A DNA stretch of 49,451 nucleotides, from positions 1 to 49,451 of the forward strand of contig JBKCPL010000046.1 in the NCBI GenBank assembly GCA_046309355.1. The letters run 5' to 3'. The first letter of the stretch is position 1, and each line of letters opens with the position of its first letter. Position numbers and translations under genes: made by a program. The DNA comes from CAYSBE01 sp046309355. GTDB taxonomy: Bacteria > Bacteroidota > Bacteroidia > UKL13-3. The notes beneath the pieces were generated by a model. It was not told where the DNA came from, searched no databases, and saw only the letters and a program-made list of their open reading frames with translations. Shown piece by piece: positions 1 through 8,165 of the stretch.

Positions 1-51
1 ACAAGAAGTATGAAAGGATAATTTATGTACGTGCTTAATCGCACGAAAATG

Positions 52-1983
52 TTATCCGCTGTGTGAACTAACTAAATCTTCGGTTAGTACCGCCTTTACC
101 GTTCTGGCAATGGCTGCTTCATCAAATCCACACTCGGCATACAATTCTTTTTGCTCACCGTGCTCGATAATTTTATCGGGCATACCCAGCATTTTCAACG
201 AAAGTTTATACTCATGTTCTGCCATAAACTCAAGTACAGATGAGCCAAACCCACCTACAATTGTTCCGTCTTCTAGTGTAATAAGGTGCTTGTATTCTGA
301 GCATATTTCATGCAACAACTTTTCGTCAAGCGGCTTTACAAATCGCATATCGTATACGCCCACTTCAATCCCTTCTTTTGCCAGTTTTTCTGCCGCTTGT
401 AGGGCAAAATTTCCGGGATGTCCTATGCTAAGTAATGCGATTTTATCTCCTTTGCGAAGTGTGCGTCCTGTGCCTATTTCTATCTCGGCAAATGGCGTTC
501 TCCATTCCGGCATTACACCATTTCCTCTGGGATACCTGATAGAAAAAGGGCCTGCATTTTTTTCTAAACTTGCGGTATACATCAGGTTTCTCAACTCTTC
601 TTCATTCATGGGAGCACTCACTACCATGTGCGGTATACACCTCATGTAAGGTATATCAATCATGCCGTGGTGAGTTGGCCCGTCTGCTCCTGCAAGACCG
701 GCTCTATCCATACATAAAACCACATGCAACTTTTGCAGGGCTACATCATGTACTACCTGATCGTAAGCGCGCTGCATAAACGAGGAATAAATGTTGCAAA
801 ACGGAATTAATCCCTGAGTGGCTAAGCCCGCGCTGAAAGTAACCGCATGTTGCTCTGCAATGCCCACATCAAATGCGCGCTTGGGCATAGCCTTCATCAT
901 AATATTCATTGATGAGCCGGAGGGCATGGCAGGAGTTATACCAACAATTTTTTCGTTTTTTTCGGCAAGCTCTACCAGTGTATGTCCAAATACATCTTGG
1001 TATTTAGGTGGCTGAGGCTTTTCTGAAACAGATTTATAAATTTCACCGGTAACCTTATCAAACAATCCGGGTGCATGCCATTTGGTTTGGTCTTTTTCGG
1101 CCAGGGCAAAGCCTTTGCCTTTCACCGTAACTACGTGTAGCAGTTTAGGGCCGGGTATTTTTTTCAGGTCATTAAATACTTTTACCAGGTGATTTACATC
1201 GTGCCCGTCAATAGGCCCGAAGTAGCGGAAACGTAACGATTCAAAAAGATTGCTGTGTTTTAATAATCCGCCTTTAAGCGTATCGTGAAGTTTAGAAAGT
1301 ATATCCTGCGACAAATGGCCTACTTTGCTCAATCTATCAAGCGCTTTCCAAACATCGTCTTTAAATTTGTTGTAAGTAGGAGATGTGGTAATATCCGTCA
1401 GGTATTCTTTCAGTGCGCCCACATTCGGGTCAATGCTCATGCAGTTATCGTTTAGTACCACGATAAGATTTGAGTCCTCCACACCGGCATGATTTAACCC
1501 TTCAAATGCCAGACCGGCCGTCATGGCACCGTCACCTATAACCGCAATATGCTGCCTGTCTAATTCTCCTTTTAACCGTGATGCTACAGCCATGCCAAGT
1601 GCGGCAGAAATAGAGGTGGAAGAGTGTCCTACGCCAAATGTATCGTATTCGCTTTCGCTGCGTTTTGGAAATCCTGAAATGCCTTTATACACTCGATTGG
1701 TGTGAAACACCTCTCTGCGGCCAGTTAATATTTTATGTCCGTATGCCTGATGGCCAACATCCCATACCAACTGATCGTAAGGGGTATTGAATGCATAATG
1801 CAATGCCACCGTAAGTTCTACCACGCCCAGGCTGGCACCAAAATGCCCGCCATAAACCGACACCATGTCAATTATGTATTGCCTTAACTCAGCCGAAAGG
1901 TTTACCAGCTGTTCTTCTTTAAGCTTTCTAAGGTCGGCCGGGATATGAATCGGGGCTAATAGTGAACCGGGTTTAATTTCCAT
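52..1983 (-). CDS. dxs: 1-deoxy-D-xylulose-5-phosphate synthase
   Basis: Cytosolic thiamine-diphosphate enzyme that condenses pyruvate and glyceraldehyde 3-phosphate to DXP, the first step of the MEP isoprenoid pathway, and also feeds thiamine and pyridoxal synthesis. The 643-residue length is normal for the family. Visible signatures are the substrate-binding GHQAYGHKILTGR near residue 76, the ThDP/Mg motif GDGAMTAG followed by NDN about 27 residues later, the central transketolase-type domain with GIAEQHAVTFSAGLA (about 370-385), and DRAGLAGADGPTHHG. The start ATG at 1983 is preceded 7 nt upstream by a -7-like element (TTCGTTTG) and a TTG 21 nt further, so it probably has its own promoter. 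The 117-bp spacer separates it from the upstream stress-protein gene. Identification is secure. Confidence 0.97.
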   Translation of the reverse strand: MEIKPGSLLAPIHIPADLRKLKEEQLVNLSAELRQYIIDMVSVYGGHFGASLGVVELTVALHYAFNTPYDQLVWDVGHQAYGHKILTGRREVFHTNRVYKGISGFPKRSESEYDTFGVGHSSTSISAALGMAVASRLKGELDRQHIAVIGDGAMTAGLAFEGLNHAGVEDSNLIVVLNDNCMSIDPNVGALKEYLTDITTSPTYNKFKDDVWKALDRLSKVGHLSQDILSKLHDTLKGGLLKHSNLFESLRFRYFGPIDGHDVNHLVKVFNDLKKIPGPKLLHVVTVKGKGFALAEKDQTKWHAPGLFDKVTGEIYKSVSEKPQPPKYQDVFGHTLVELAEKNEKIVGITPAMPSGSSMNIMMKAMPKRAFDVGIAEQHAVTFSAGLATQGLIPFCNIYSSFMQRAYDQVVHDVALQKLHVVLCMDRAGLAGADGPTHHGMIDIPYMRCIPHMVVSAPMNEEELRNLMYTASLEKNAGPFSIRYPRGNGVMPEWRTPFAEIEIGTGRTLRKGDKIALLSIGHPGNFALQAAEKLAKEGIEVGVYDMRFVKPLDEKLLHEICSEYKHLITLEDGTIVGGFGSSVLEFMAEHEYKLSLKMLGMPDKIIEHGEQKELYAECGFDEAAIARTVKAVLTEDLVSSHSG

Positions 1984-1990
1984 ATTGTTT

Positions 1991-2022
1991 CAAACGAAGT
2001 TGTGTTTCAAATGTTTGGGCAA
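1991..2022 (-). promoter_or_regulatory. putative dxs promoter
   Basis: On the minus strand a TTG (2020-2022) stands 21 nt before TTCGTTTG (1991-1998), a 7/8 match to the Bacteroidota -7 consensus TAnnTTTG. The element ends 7 nt before the dxs ATG, implying a leaderless or almost leaderless transcript. Motif match only. Confidence 0.4.
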
Positions 2023-2101
2023 TACCATGTTATGTGCCCCAACACAAGCATAACAAACGGTAAAATTAGGCTTTTGGTTTAATGTGCGAAAAGATTTTTT
2101 A

Positions 2102-2911
2102 TCACAGCCGCGCTTCGGTTACTATCAAATCTTCGCGTGGAGGTATGCTAAGCACAGGCACAGGCGAGTGATTAACCATTTGCTGTGCAAACTTACCCAA
2201 GAAGAAAGAACCAAGTTGCAGCTCCTGTTCAGTCATGATAATAATGAGATCGGCATTTTTTTGCTTGGCATAGTTGATGGTAATATCGGTGAGATTACCA
2301 CCCAACTGCATATTGAAGGTATGCGGTACGTGTGCGTCATCCAGTGAGTGAATAACCTGACGGGTAAATGCTTTAACCTTGTATTCGGCATCTTTGTCAT
2401 CGCCACTAGAAACACCCAGAATATGAACGGTTGAGTTAAAGTGCTTGGCTATACTGATGGCAACCGGTACTTTTTGTCTCGACTCAAACGAAGTGTCAAT
2501 TGGAAGAATGATGTTTTTGAAATCGCTGATGCGTGAATCTTCGCGCATGGTAAGAACAGGGCTGTGTGCCGAGTTCACCACTTTGTAGGCGTTGCTTCCC
2601 ATCCAGAATTCCTGAAAGCCGCTAACACCGTGAGTTCCCATTACTATAAGCTCGGTGTCTGTTTCCTGTGCCGCGTGCAGTATTTCTTTATGAACGGTTC
2701 CTTTTTTATGCATATAGTGAAATGAAACGCCCTGCGTGTTTTCTCCCATCATTTTGCGAAGACCTTCTTCACTTACGCCATCCTCGGCTATGTGAAGAGC
2801 AGTAAGTTGTGAGGCATAGGCTTTGCATAGTGTGGCAGCTGCCCTGAAAGCAACAATTGATTGTGGCGACCCGTCAACCGGTACGAGTATGCGCTGAAAA
2901 TTGTACTTCAT
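2102..2911 (-). CDS. Tandem-domain universal stress protein
   Basis: UspA-family protein of 269 residues made of two Usp domains (about 1-145 and 150-265). The first domain begins FQRILVPVDGSPQS and carries the nucleotide-binding pattern G-x2-G-x9-G-S (GTHG...MGS, about residues 93-107), so it should bind ATP. The second domain begins with IILPIDTSF, but at the equivalent place it reads EQELQLGSFFLGK and lacks the full glycine pattern, so it may not bind nucleotide. Such proteins act in the cytosol in stress survival and signalling; the specific role here cannot be read from the sequence. It stands alone between dxs and the enoyl-CoA isomerase with about 110 bp on either side. Confidence 0.92.
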   Translation of the reverse strand: MKYNFQRILVPVDGSPQSIVAFRAAATLCKAYASQLTALHIAEDGVSEEGLRKMMGENTQGVSFHYMHKKGTVHKEILHAAQETDTELIVMGTHGVSGFQEFWMGSNAYKVVNSAHSPVLTMREDSRISDFKNIILPIDTSFESRQKVPVAISIAKHFNSTVHILGVSSGDDKDAEYKVKAFTRQVIHSLDDAHVPHTFNMQLGGNLTDITINYAKQKNADLIIIMTEQELQLGSFFLGKFAQQMVNHSPVPVLSIPPREDLIVTEARL

Positions 2912-3021
2912 ACGTGTAGGATTTTTTTGAAGTCACAATTTATCGCTTTTTTTTCCAATAAATGCAACTCCGGCTGTAATAAATCCTTCCGCACGTTTAC
3001 CCAAACATTTGTTAGGCTGCT

Positions 3022-3807
3022 TTATTCTCCTTTAAAAGCGGGCTTTCGTTTTTCGTTAAATGCGGCAACGCCTTCTTTGTAATCGGCCGTTCGGCCGGCT
3101 ATTTCCTGGCAATGGGCCTCGTACTCCAGCATGGTATCGAGGTTGCTGTGAAACGATTTGTTGAGCATTTTTTTCATGAGCGCAATCGCTTTTGTAGGCG
3201 CCTGCGCATAGTAGTCCGCTATTTTTTGTGTTTCAGCATCCAGTTCATCGTGTTTTACAACGCGGTTTACCATGCCCCACTCCAGAGCCTGAGTAGCCGA
3301 AACCTTGTTTCCCATAGTACTCATTTCGAATGCGCGTGCACTTCCTACCAGCCGAGGCAGAAAATAAGATGACCCTGAATCGAGTACCAGACCAACATGT
3401 ATAAACACCTCGATAAGTGTTGCATTTTCCGATGCCACAATAAAGTCGCTGGCCAAAGCCAGAGAGCATCCTGCACCTGCAGCTACTCCGTTCAGCTTGC
3501 ATATAACCGGTATAGGCAAATTGCGCAAGGCGCGTATCATCGGATTATAGCGTTTGTACAACGACTCGCTGAGTGAGCGGTTTTTTGAGCCTGCTATTGA
3601 CTTCAAATCCTGACCCGAACAAAAAGCCTTACCGGAACCGGTAAGAATGAGCACTCGAACACTTTTGTCTTTTTCAATTTTCTTCAGTGCATCCAGTACA
3701 TCAAAACTTTGCTGCTCGTTAAATGCATTAAATACATCAGGCCGGTTAAGCGTAAGCGTAGCAATTCCATTATGGATATCGAGCAAAATGGTTTCGTAGG
3801 TATTCAT
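3022..3807 (-). CDS. PaaG-like enoyl-CoA hydratase/isomerase
   Basis: Crotonase-fold acyl-CoA enzyme of 261 residues. I start it at the ATG at 3807 (MNTYETILL), because the in-frame extension upstream runs into the neighbouring Mpo1-like gene and does not look like protein. Visible features are the CoA/oxyanion segments FCSGQDL (about 68) and NGVAAGAGCSLALASD (about 107-122), then the PaaG-type segment VGLVLDSGSSYFLPRLVG (about 136-153) in which the Asp of DSG matches the catalytic Asp of ring-epoxide isomerases. The family includes the phenylacetyl-CoA epoxide isomerase, but no other paa genes are nearby, so substrate is open: it may be a fatty-acid enoyl-CoA isomerase. It is last in a minus-strand run, 13 nt after the Mpo1-like gene. 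Confidence 0.88.
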   Translation of the reverse strand: MNTYETILLDIHNGIATLTLNRPDVFNAFNEQQSFDVLDALKKIEKDKSVRVLILTGSGKAFCSGQDLKSIAGSKNRSLSESLYKRYNPMIRALRNLPIPVICKLNGVAAGAGCSLALASDFIVASENATLIEVFIHVGLVLDSGSSYFLPRLVGSARAFEMSTMGNKVSATQALEWGMVNRVVKHDELDAETQKIADYYAQAPTKAIALMKKMLNKSFHSNLDTMLEYEAHCQEIAGRTADYKEGVAAFNEKRKPAFKGE

Positions 3808-3820
3808 TTGTGTTGGGGTA

Positions 3821-4144
3821 TTAGTTGGTGGGGTCAAACTTTTGTTTGTTCTGTAAAATGTCAAAATACAATTTGAAGTCGGATAGCAGACTGTAAACAG
3901 GATACTTAAACGTAGCCGGTTTGTTGTGTTCAAAAAAGAAATGCCCTATCCAGGCGAAGCCGTAGCCGCTAAGCGGACAAAAAAGAAGCAGCACGAGATT
4001 GCCCGACAAGATAGTGGCAAACAAAAAATAGAAGAATAAACTAGTGCCTATAAAATGAAGTATGCGGCATGTTTTGTTTTGATGCTCGCTGAGGTAGTAG
4101 GGATAAAACTCGCTCAGTGACTTAAATTCTTTTTGTGTATTCAT
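3821..4144 (-). CDS. Mpo1-like (DUF962) small membrane protein
   Basis: A 107-residue membrane protein starting at the ATG at 4144 (MNTQKEFKSLSEFY); a longer in-frame version overlaps the upstream gene and reads as non-coding. It shows the family layout: YPYYLSEHQNKTCRILHFIGT with a His near the first membrane span, two hydrophobic segments (about 30-65), and the motif GFAWIGHFFFEHNKPATFKYP. The conserved His residues fit the proposed iron site of yeast Mpo1, a 2-hydroxy fatty acid dioxygenase; bacterial members are often annotated only as DUF962. A role in fatty-acid shortening would fit its place next to an enoyl-CoA isomerase and a PAP2-like lipid-phosphatase relative, but that is inference. 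Spacing to both neighbours is 13-14 nt, so it is in the operon. Confidence 0.85.
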   Translation of the reverse strand: MNTQKEFKSLSEFYPYYLSEHQNKTCRILHFIGTSLFFYFLFATILSGNLVLLLFCPLSGYGFAWIGHFFFEHNKPATFKYPVYSLLSDFKLYFDILQNKQKFDPTN

Positions 4145-4158
4145 ACCGGGAATCAAAA

Positions 4159-4746
4159 TTACAGGATAAAAAGTGTGCTGCAAAGTCCGAGCAAAAAACC
4201 ATAAAGCAATTGCCTTCCTGTGTGTGCCTGATTGTACAGTCGTGAGGTAGCGGTAATGCCCGCTATGGGAAAAAACAGTGCCAACATCCAGCGAACTTCG
4301 AATACAAACGAAAAGGTGATGAGCACCCCGCACACCAAACCCATAGAGGCCATGTGTAAGCTGATTTTGTTGTATTCATTCCATATCATCAGGCTTACTG
4401 CAATAGCAGCATTGGTAAGTACGAAAAGCTGAATGGAGACCGGTGCATTCAGGCGACCGAATGTATAAAACAAAAAGACAAGCATAGCCGAAGTAATCAT
4501 AAGCGGTAGTCGTCTTTCTGAGCTTTCGCCAAGGTAAACCGATTTTACAAACCCGGATAAGCGCATAATTAATACGGTTAACAGTGGAATAACAGCCGCC
4601 ATTAAAAAATAAAACAGAATATAAAACAGCTGTTGCGTTGTGCTAAGCTTTACATGCAGCACCGGATGAATGTACATGAGCAGCATTAGAGCCGCAACAT
4701 TGACAAATACCGGATGAAACACAACGGAAACCAACCGCATAAACAT
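4159..4746 (-). CDS. Integral membrane protein with degenerate PAP2-like motifs
   Basis: A 195-residue polytopic inner-membrane protein with about six hydrophobic segments. The second half resembles phosphatidic acid phosphatase type 2 proteins: KISLHMASMG sits where PAP2 enzymes have the SGH-type motif, and RLYNQAHTGRQLLYGFLLG resembles the R-x5-H-x3-D motif with Gln instead of Asp. I do not see the first KxxxxxxRP motif. It may be a catalytically altered or non-enzymatic relative, possibly binding lipid phosphates. It lies between the MoxR and Mpo1-like genes with 11-14 nt gaps. No specific function can be assigned. Confidence 0.75.
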   Translation of the reverse strand: MFMRLVSVVFHPVFVNVAALMLLMYIHPVLHVKLSTTQQLFYILFYFLMAAVIPLLTVLIMRLSGFVKSVYLGESSERRLPLMITSAMLVFLFYTFGRLNAPVSIQLFVLTNAAIAVSLMIWNEYNKISLHMASMGLVCGVLITFSFVFEVRWMLALFFPIAGITATSRLYNQAHTGRQLLYGFLLGLCSTLFIL

Positions 4747-4757
4747 GGCTGACAGAT

Positions 4758-5720
4758 TTACAACAATTGCTGAATGATGCTTTCTACACTCAGGCCTTCG
4801 GCTTCTGCCTTATAGTTTTTAATAACACGGTGCCTCAGCACATGTTCGGCTACTGCTTTAACATTGGCTATATCGGGCGAAAAACTGCCGTGTATTAACG
4901 CATGGCATTTCGCGCCTAGTATGAGGTATTGACCTGCTCTGGGGCCTGCTCCGTAGCTGATGTAATTATTTACAACCGGAGAAGCCATGGGAGTATTTGG
5001 CCTTGTTTTACTAACCAATTTTACTGCGTATTCCATCACATTATCGGCTACCGGAACCTTTTTAACCAATTGCTGAATTTCAAGTATATCTTGTGCCTTA
5101 AGTACCTTATTCAATACCGGGCTCTGCATAGAGGTGGTGTTTTTAATAACCTGCAATTCGTCTTCGTAAGCCGGATAGTTCAACACAATATTAAACATAA
5201 ACCTGTCGAGCTGAGCTTCGGGCAGCGGATAGGTTCCTTCCTGTTCAATTGGATTTTGTGTAGCCAATACAAAGAATGGCCTTTCAAGATGATGAACATG
5301 ACCGCCCACAGTAACCGAAAGTTCCTGCATGGCTTCGAGCAGCGCTGCCTGTGTTTTGGGTGGTGTGCGGTTTATTTCATCGGCTAGTACAATATTGGCA
5401 AACAATGGGCCGCGTATAAATTTAAATTCACGTTTATCGTCAAGAATTTCCGAGCCGGTAATGTCGCCCGGCATAAGGTCGGGGGTAAATTGTATGCGGT
5501 TAAATTTTAAATCAAGTACTTCGGCAATGGTACGTACCAGTAGTGTTTTAGCCAATCCCGGCACTCCAACCAGCAAGCTGTGGCCACCTGTGAATATGGA
5601 AATTAAAACGGCTTCTACAGCATCGTTTTGTCCGATTATGACTTTACCTATTTCGTTTTTCAGTTCGCGGTATTTGTCGTGAAGTGCTTTCGCGGCTTCT
5701 ACATCATTCGGATGGTTCAT
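4758..5720 (-). CDS. MoxR-family AAA+ ATPase
   Basis: A 320-residue AAA+ ATPase with Walker A GVPGLAKT (about 57-64), Walker B VLADEINR (about 111-118) followed by PPKTQAALLEAMQE, and sensor 1 in FVLATQNP; the C-terminal lid domain follows. MoxR proteins act as chaperones that insert cofactors or assemble complexes, usually together with VWA-domain or DUF58 proteins encoded next door. Here no VWA, DUF58 or BatA-type gene is adjacent: the upstream neighbour is a SurA-type foldase (12 nt) and the downstream one a PAP2-like membrane protein (11 nt). Its partner is therefore either elsewhere or is one of the membrane proteins of this operon. Family assignment is secure; role is open. Confidence 0.95.
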   Translation of the reverse strand: MNHPNDVEAAKALHDKYRELKNEIGKVIIGQNDAVEAVLISIFTGGHSLLVGVPGLAKTLLVRTIAEVLDLKFNRIQFTPDLMPGDITGSEILDDKREFKFIRGPLFANIVLADEINRTPPKTQAALLEAMQELSVTVGGHVHHLERPFFVLATQNPIEQEGTYPLPEAQLDRFMFNIVLNYPAYEDELQVIKNTTSMQSPVLNKVLKAQDILEIQQLVKKVPVADNVMEYAVKLVSKTRPNTPMASPVVNNYISYGAGPRAGQYLILGAKCHALIHGSFSPDIANVKAVAEHVLRHRVIKNYKAEAEGLSVESIIQQLL

Positions 5721-5732
5721 GGTGTGTTTGTC

Positions 5733-7169
5733 TTACTTTTTTATGAGCAATTGCTGCACGCCTTTGCATGTTGAATACTGAGGCGAAATGCGAATATAGA
5801 GTTCTTTGCGTGCACGGCTTACGTAATCAGTGAGCGCCTGTGCCTGTTTACGCTGGGTTGCCATAGCCTGAAATTTCTGGTAATCATCACGCAGGTTAGC
5901 ACGGTGAGGCTTGTATTCCGTTTTCAGGTAAAGCACACGCCACGCCTGTTGTTTATCCGGTCCGGGAAGGGTAATTAATTCCGGCTCGGTAATGTCGCCC
6001 GGTTTCAATCCGTCAAGCCTGAAGTAAATTTGTTTGTCCAGTTCATCTACGGGCACCCGTGTGGTTCCTGTGCGTCCTTCGGTTATAAACCCTCCGTTGT
6101 CTTTGGTGTCTTCATCGTCTGAAAACTTTTTGGCTGCTGCTTCAAACGTCAACGAATCAATTTTTACCTGCCATACTATACTGTCCATTGTTGTTTTGGC
6201 TTTTTGCACGTCTGATTTAAAAATTTGAGGCCGAACAAGGATATGACGCACGTTAATGTTGTCGCCTTTGCGATTGACCAATTTCAAAATGTGGTATCCG
6301 TATTTGGTTTCAATAATCTTTGAAATGCTGTCGGGCTTTAGCCGGTAGGCCGCAGCTTCAAATTCGGGAACCATTTCGCCCCGGCCAAAATATCCCAACT
6401 CACCCCCGTTAGTAGCCGAGGCCTTATCATCGGAGTACAACACGGCCAGCGTGTTGAAATTGTCGCCAGTTAAAATGCGGTTGCGCAATTCGGTTATTTT
6501 CTCGTACGCTATTTGTTTGGCTTCGGCCGATACTTTGGGCTCGATAACCAATTGTGCTACCTCAACTTCTGCGCTGTAAAAAGGAATACTGTCAGCCGGA
6601 ATTTCGTTGTAAAACCTGCGCACATCGTTGGGCGTAATTTTCACATCTTTCATGGCTTTGCCCTGCATTTCCTGAATCAGCATGCTTTGTCTGATTTTAT
6701 CTCTGTTGTCCGATTTTATCTGCGAAATGCTTTTCCCGTAAAACTCTTCCATGGCCTTTTCGCCACCGGGAAACTGACGCGCAAAGTAGCGTATACGTTT
6801 TTCAAGTTCGGCTTCTACCCTGTCTTCATTTACCGGAACTGAGTCGAGCTGAGCTTTGGTAAGCAATATATAATCCTGTATTTTTTGCTGAAGTATAGCA
6901 CACCGTAAAGTGTCGGGCAGGTCTCCTTCAAATTCTTTATCAATTTGCCTGAATTCCATTTCAATTTCCGATTGCATTATCACATTGCTGCCCACCACAG
7001 CCACTACCTGATCAATTACCTGACCCGGTTTTTGTGCCTGAACAGCATTTTGCGCAAGCAGCAGTAATACACATATACCGAAAAAACGAACTGACTTCAA
7101 CCTATACTTTATTTTTAAAAAGCGTGTAAATATAGTGTGCCGAAACGGAATAACGAAAACCGCACGCAA
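5733..7169 (-). CDS. SurA-type periplasmic peptidyl-prolyl isomerase
   Basis: Periplasmic foldase with a signal peptide ending at AVQAQ, a SurA_N chaperone domain (about 47-190, beginning GQVIDQVVAVVGSNVIMQSEIE) and two parvulin domains (about 205-305 and 305-415; the second opens with INVRHILVRPQ). SurA proteins escort outer-membrane beta-barrel precursors. As given, the ATG at 7169 yields an unusually long 46-residue leader; a TTG at 7100 would give a compact signal peptide beginning KSVRFFGICVLLLLA and may be the real start. The gene is 7 nt after the polytopic membrane protein and 12 nt before the MoxR gene, so envelope assembly is a plausible theme for the operon. Confidence 0.92.
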   Translation of the reverse strand: MRAVFVIPFRHTIFTRFLKIKYRLKSVRFFGICVLLLLAQNAVQAQKPGQVIDQVVAVVGSNVIMQSEIEMEFRQIDKEFEGDLPDTLRCAILQQKIQDYILLTKAQLDSVPVNEDRVEAELEKRIRYFARQFPGGEKAMEEFYGKSISQIKSDNRDKIRQSMLIQEMQGKAMKDVKITPNDVRRFYNEIPADSIPFYSAEVEVAQLVIEPKVSAEAKQIAYEKITELRNRILTGDNFNTLAVLYSDDKASATNGGELGYFGRGEMVPEFEAAAYRLKPDSISKIIETKYGYHILKLVNRKGDNINVRHILVRPQIFKSDVQKAKTTMDSIVWQVKIDSLTFEAAAKKFSDDEDTKDNGGFITEGRTGTTRVPVDELDKQIYFRLDGLKPGDITEPELITLPGPDKQQAWRVLYLKTEYKPHRANLRDDYQKFQAMATQRKQAQALTDYVSRARKELYIRISPQYSTCKGVQQLLIKK

Positions 7170-7176
7170 GCGAATT

Positions 7177-8154
7177 TTAGTTTACGACATGGTAAAAAAC
7201 AGATAACAGCACCAGAATGAAAAATAAAAGCTCACGAAACCAGCTCTTTTTGTCGGATATGAAGTAGTACCCGGTAACTACACTCAAGGGTATGGATGTA
7301 TAACACGTTGCATACAGCACATTTGTGTTTTCAATTAACAGACCAACCACAGAAAAGGCAAATAAAGCGGCAAATGTTTGCAGCACCCTGCGGGTTTTCA
7401 CCTTGTTCCGAAAATAGTTTTGCTGAAGCTGAATGGCTCCTACTGTGCTAATAAATGATACAATTAGCCAAAAAGGAATATGTTCATAATTGTATTGCAC
7501 CTGCTTAATAACAATAGCGTTCAGGCTTTTTTGCAAGGCGTCCCACAGCACCTCATGCTGATTGAACAAATAAAAAATGGTAGCTGTAAAATAAATGGGG
7601 ATGCAAATGCCCAGCAACGCGACCAAAATGTAGCGAAGGCTGAATTTGGTAAACAACACTACGCTAATAATAATAAACGGAAGGTAAATGAGTAGGTTGT
7701 AATCAAACAGCATGGCTATTCCCAGGTATATGCCTGCATCAAGCATGGGCAACAAGGGGTTAGGCGCATCGTACAAGTAGCAAATTCGCAACATCAGTAA
7801 AATGACTGATGTATTGGCAAGCAGTTGGGGGGTAAGATGCATTTGCTCGGGAAACGCGCTGTTTAATACTACAAACATCAATGCCGGCAGATATGTATGC
7901 TTATAAAGAACCTCATGGCGCACAGTTATGTAGTTGACCACCAATGCCTGTATTAGAATTACTGCCGTGGCCATGTAATAAAGTGCAGAAACAGACAGCT
8001 GGTTTATTTGCCTAAACAATAAATCGGCCAGCGGACCGGCAGCAGGCACGGTGTAAGCATTGGGATTGAGCATGGACGGAAGCCTGAGCAAAACACCCAC
8101 CAGCACTACAAGCGCTCCGGTAAATACGGTATGGTTTCTGAAAATTTTTAACAC
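7177..8154 (-). CDS. Polytopic membrane protein (DUF6427-like)
   Basis: A 325-residue integral membrane protein with roughly ten hydrophobic segments spread along its length, starting with MLKIFRNHTVFTGALVVLVGVLLRLP. Its layout (N-terminal span, a DLLFRQINQL loop, then repeated spans) resembles the Bacteroidota family annotated as DUF6427. I see no catalytic motif. Internal Asp/Tyr-rich elements such as YLYDAPNPLLPMLDAGIYLGIAMLFDYNLL are typical of that family. It is 11 nt downstream of a secreted protein gene and 7 nt upstream of the SurA-type gene. Function unknown. Confidence 0.7.
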   Translation of the reverse strand: MLKIFRNHTVFTGALVVLVGVLLRLPSMLNPNAYTVPAAGPLADLLFRQINQLSVSALYYMATAVILIQALVVNYITVRHEVLYKHTYLPALMFVVLNSAFPEQMHLTPQLLANTSVILLMLRICYLYDAPNPLLPMLDAGIYLGIAMLFDYNLLIYLPFIIISVVLFTKFSLRYILVALLGICIPIYFTATIFYLFNQHEVLWDALQKSLNAIVIKQVQYNYEHIPFWLIVSFISTVGAIQLQQNYFRNKVKTRRVLQTFAALFAFSVVGLLIENTNVLYATCYTSIPLSVVTGYYFISDKKSWFRELLFFILVLLSVFYHVVN

Positions 8155-8165
8155 CTGTGCTGTAT

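Noticed and set aside
30..45. Small hairpin CGTGC-TTAATC-GCACG after dxs
   Set aside because: Five-base stem without a following T-run on the dxs strand; too weak for a terminator.
110..649. 179-codon plus-strand frame
   Set aside because: Antisense to dxs, which is certain; no homology signal.
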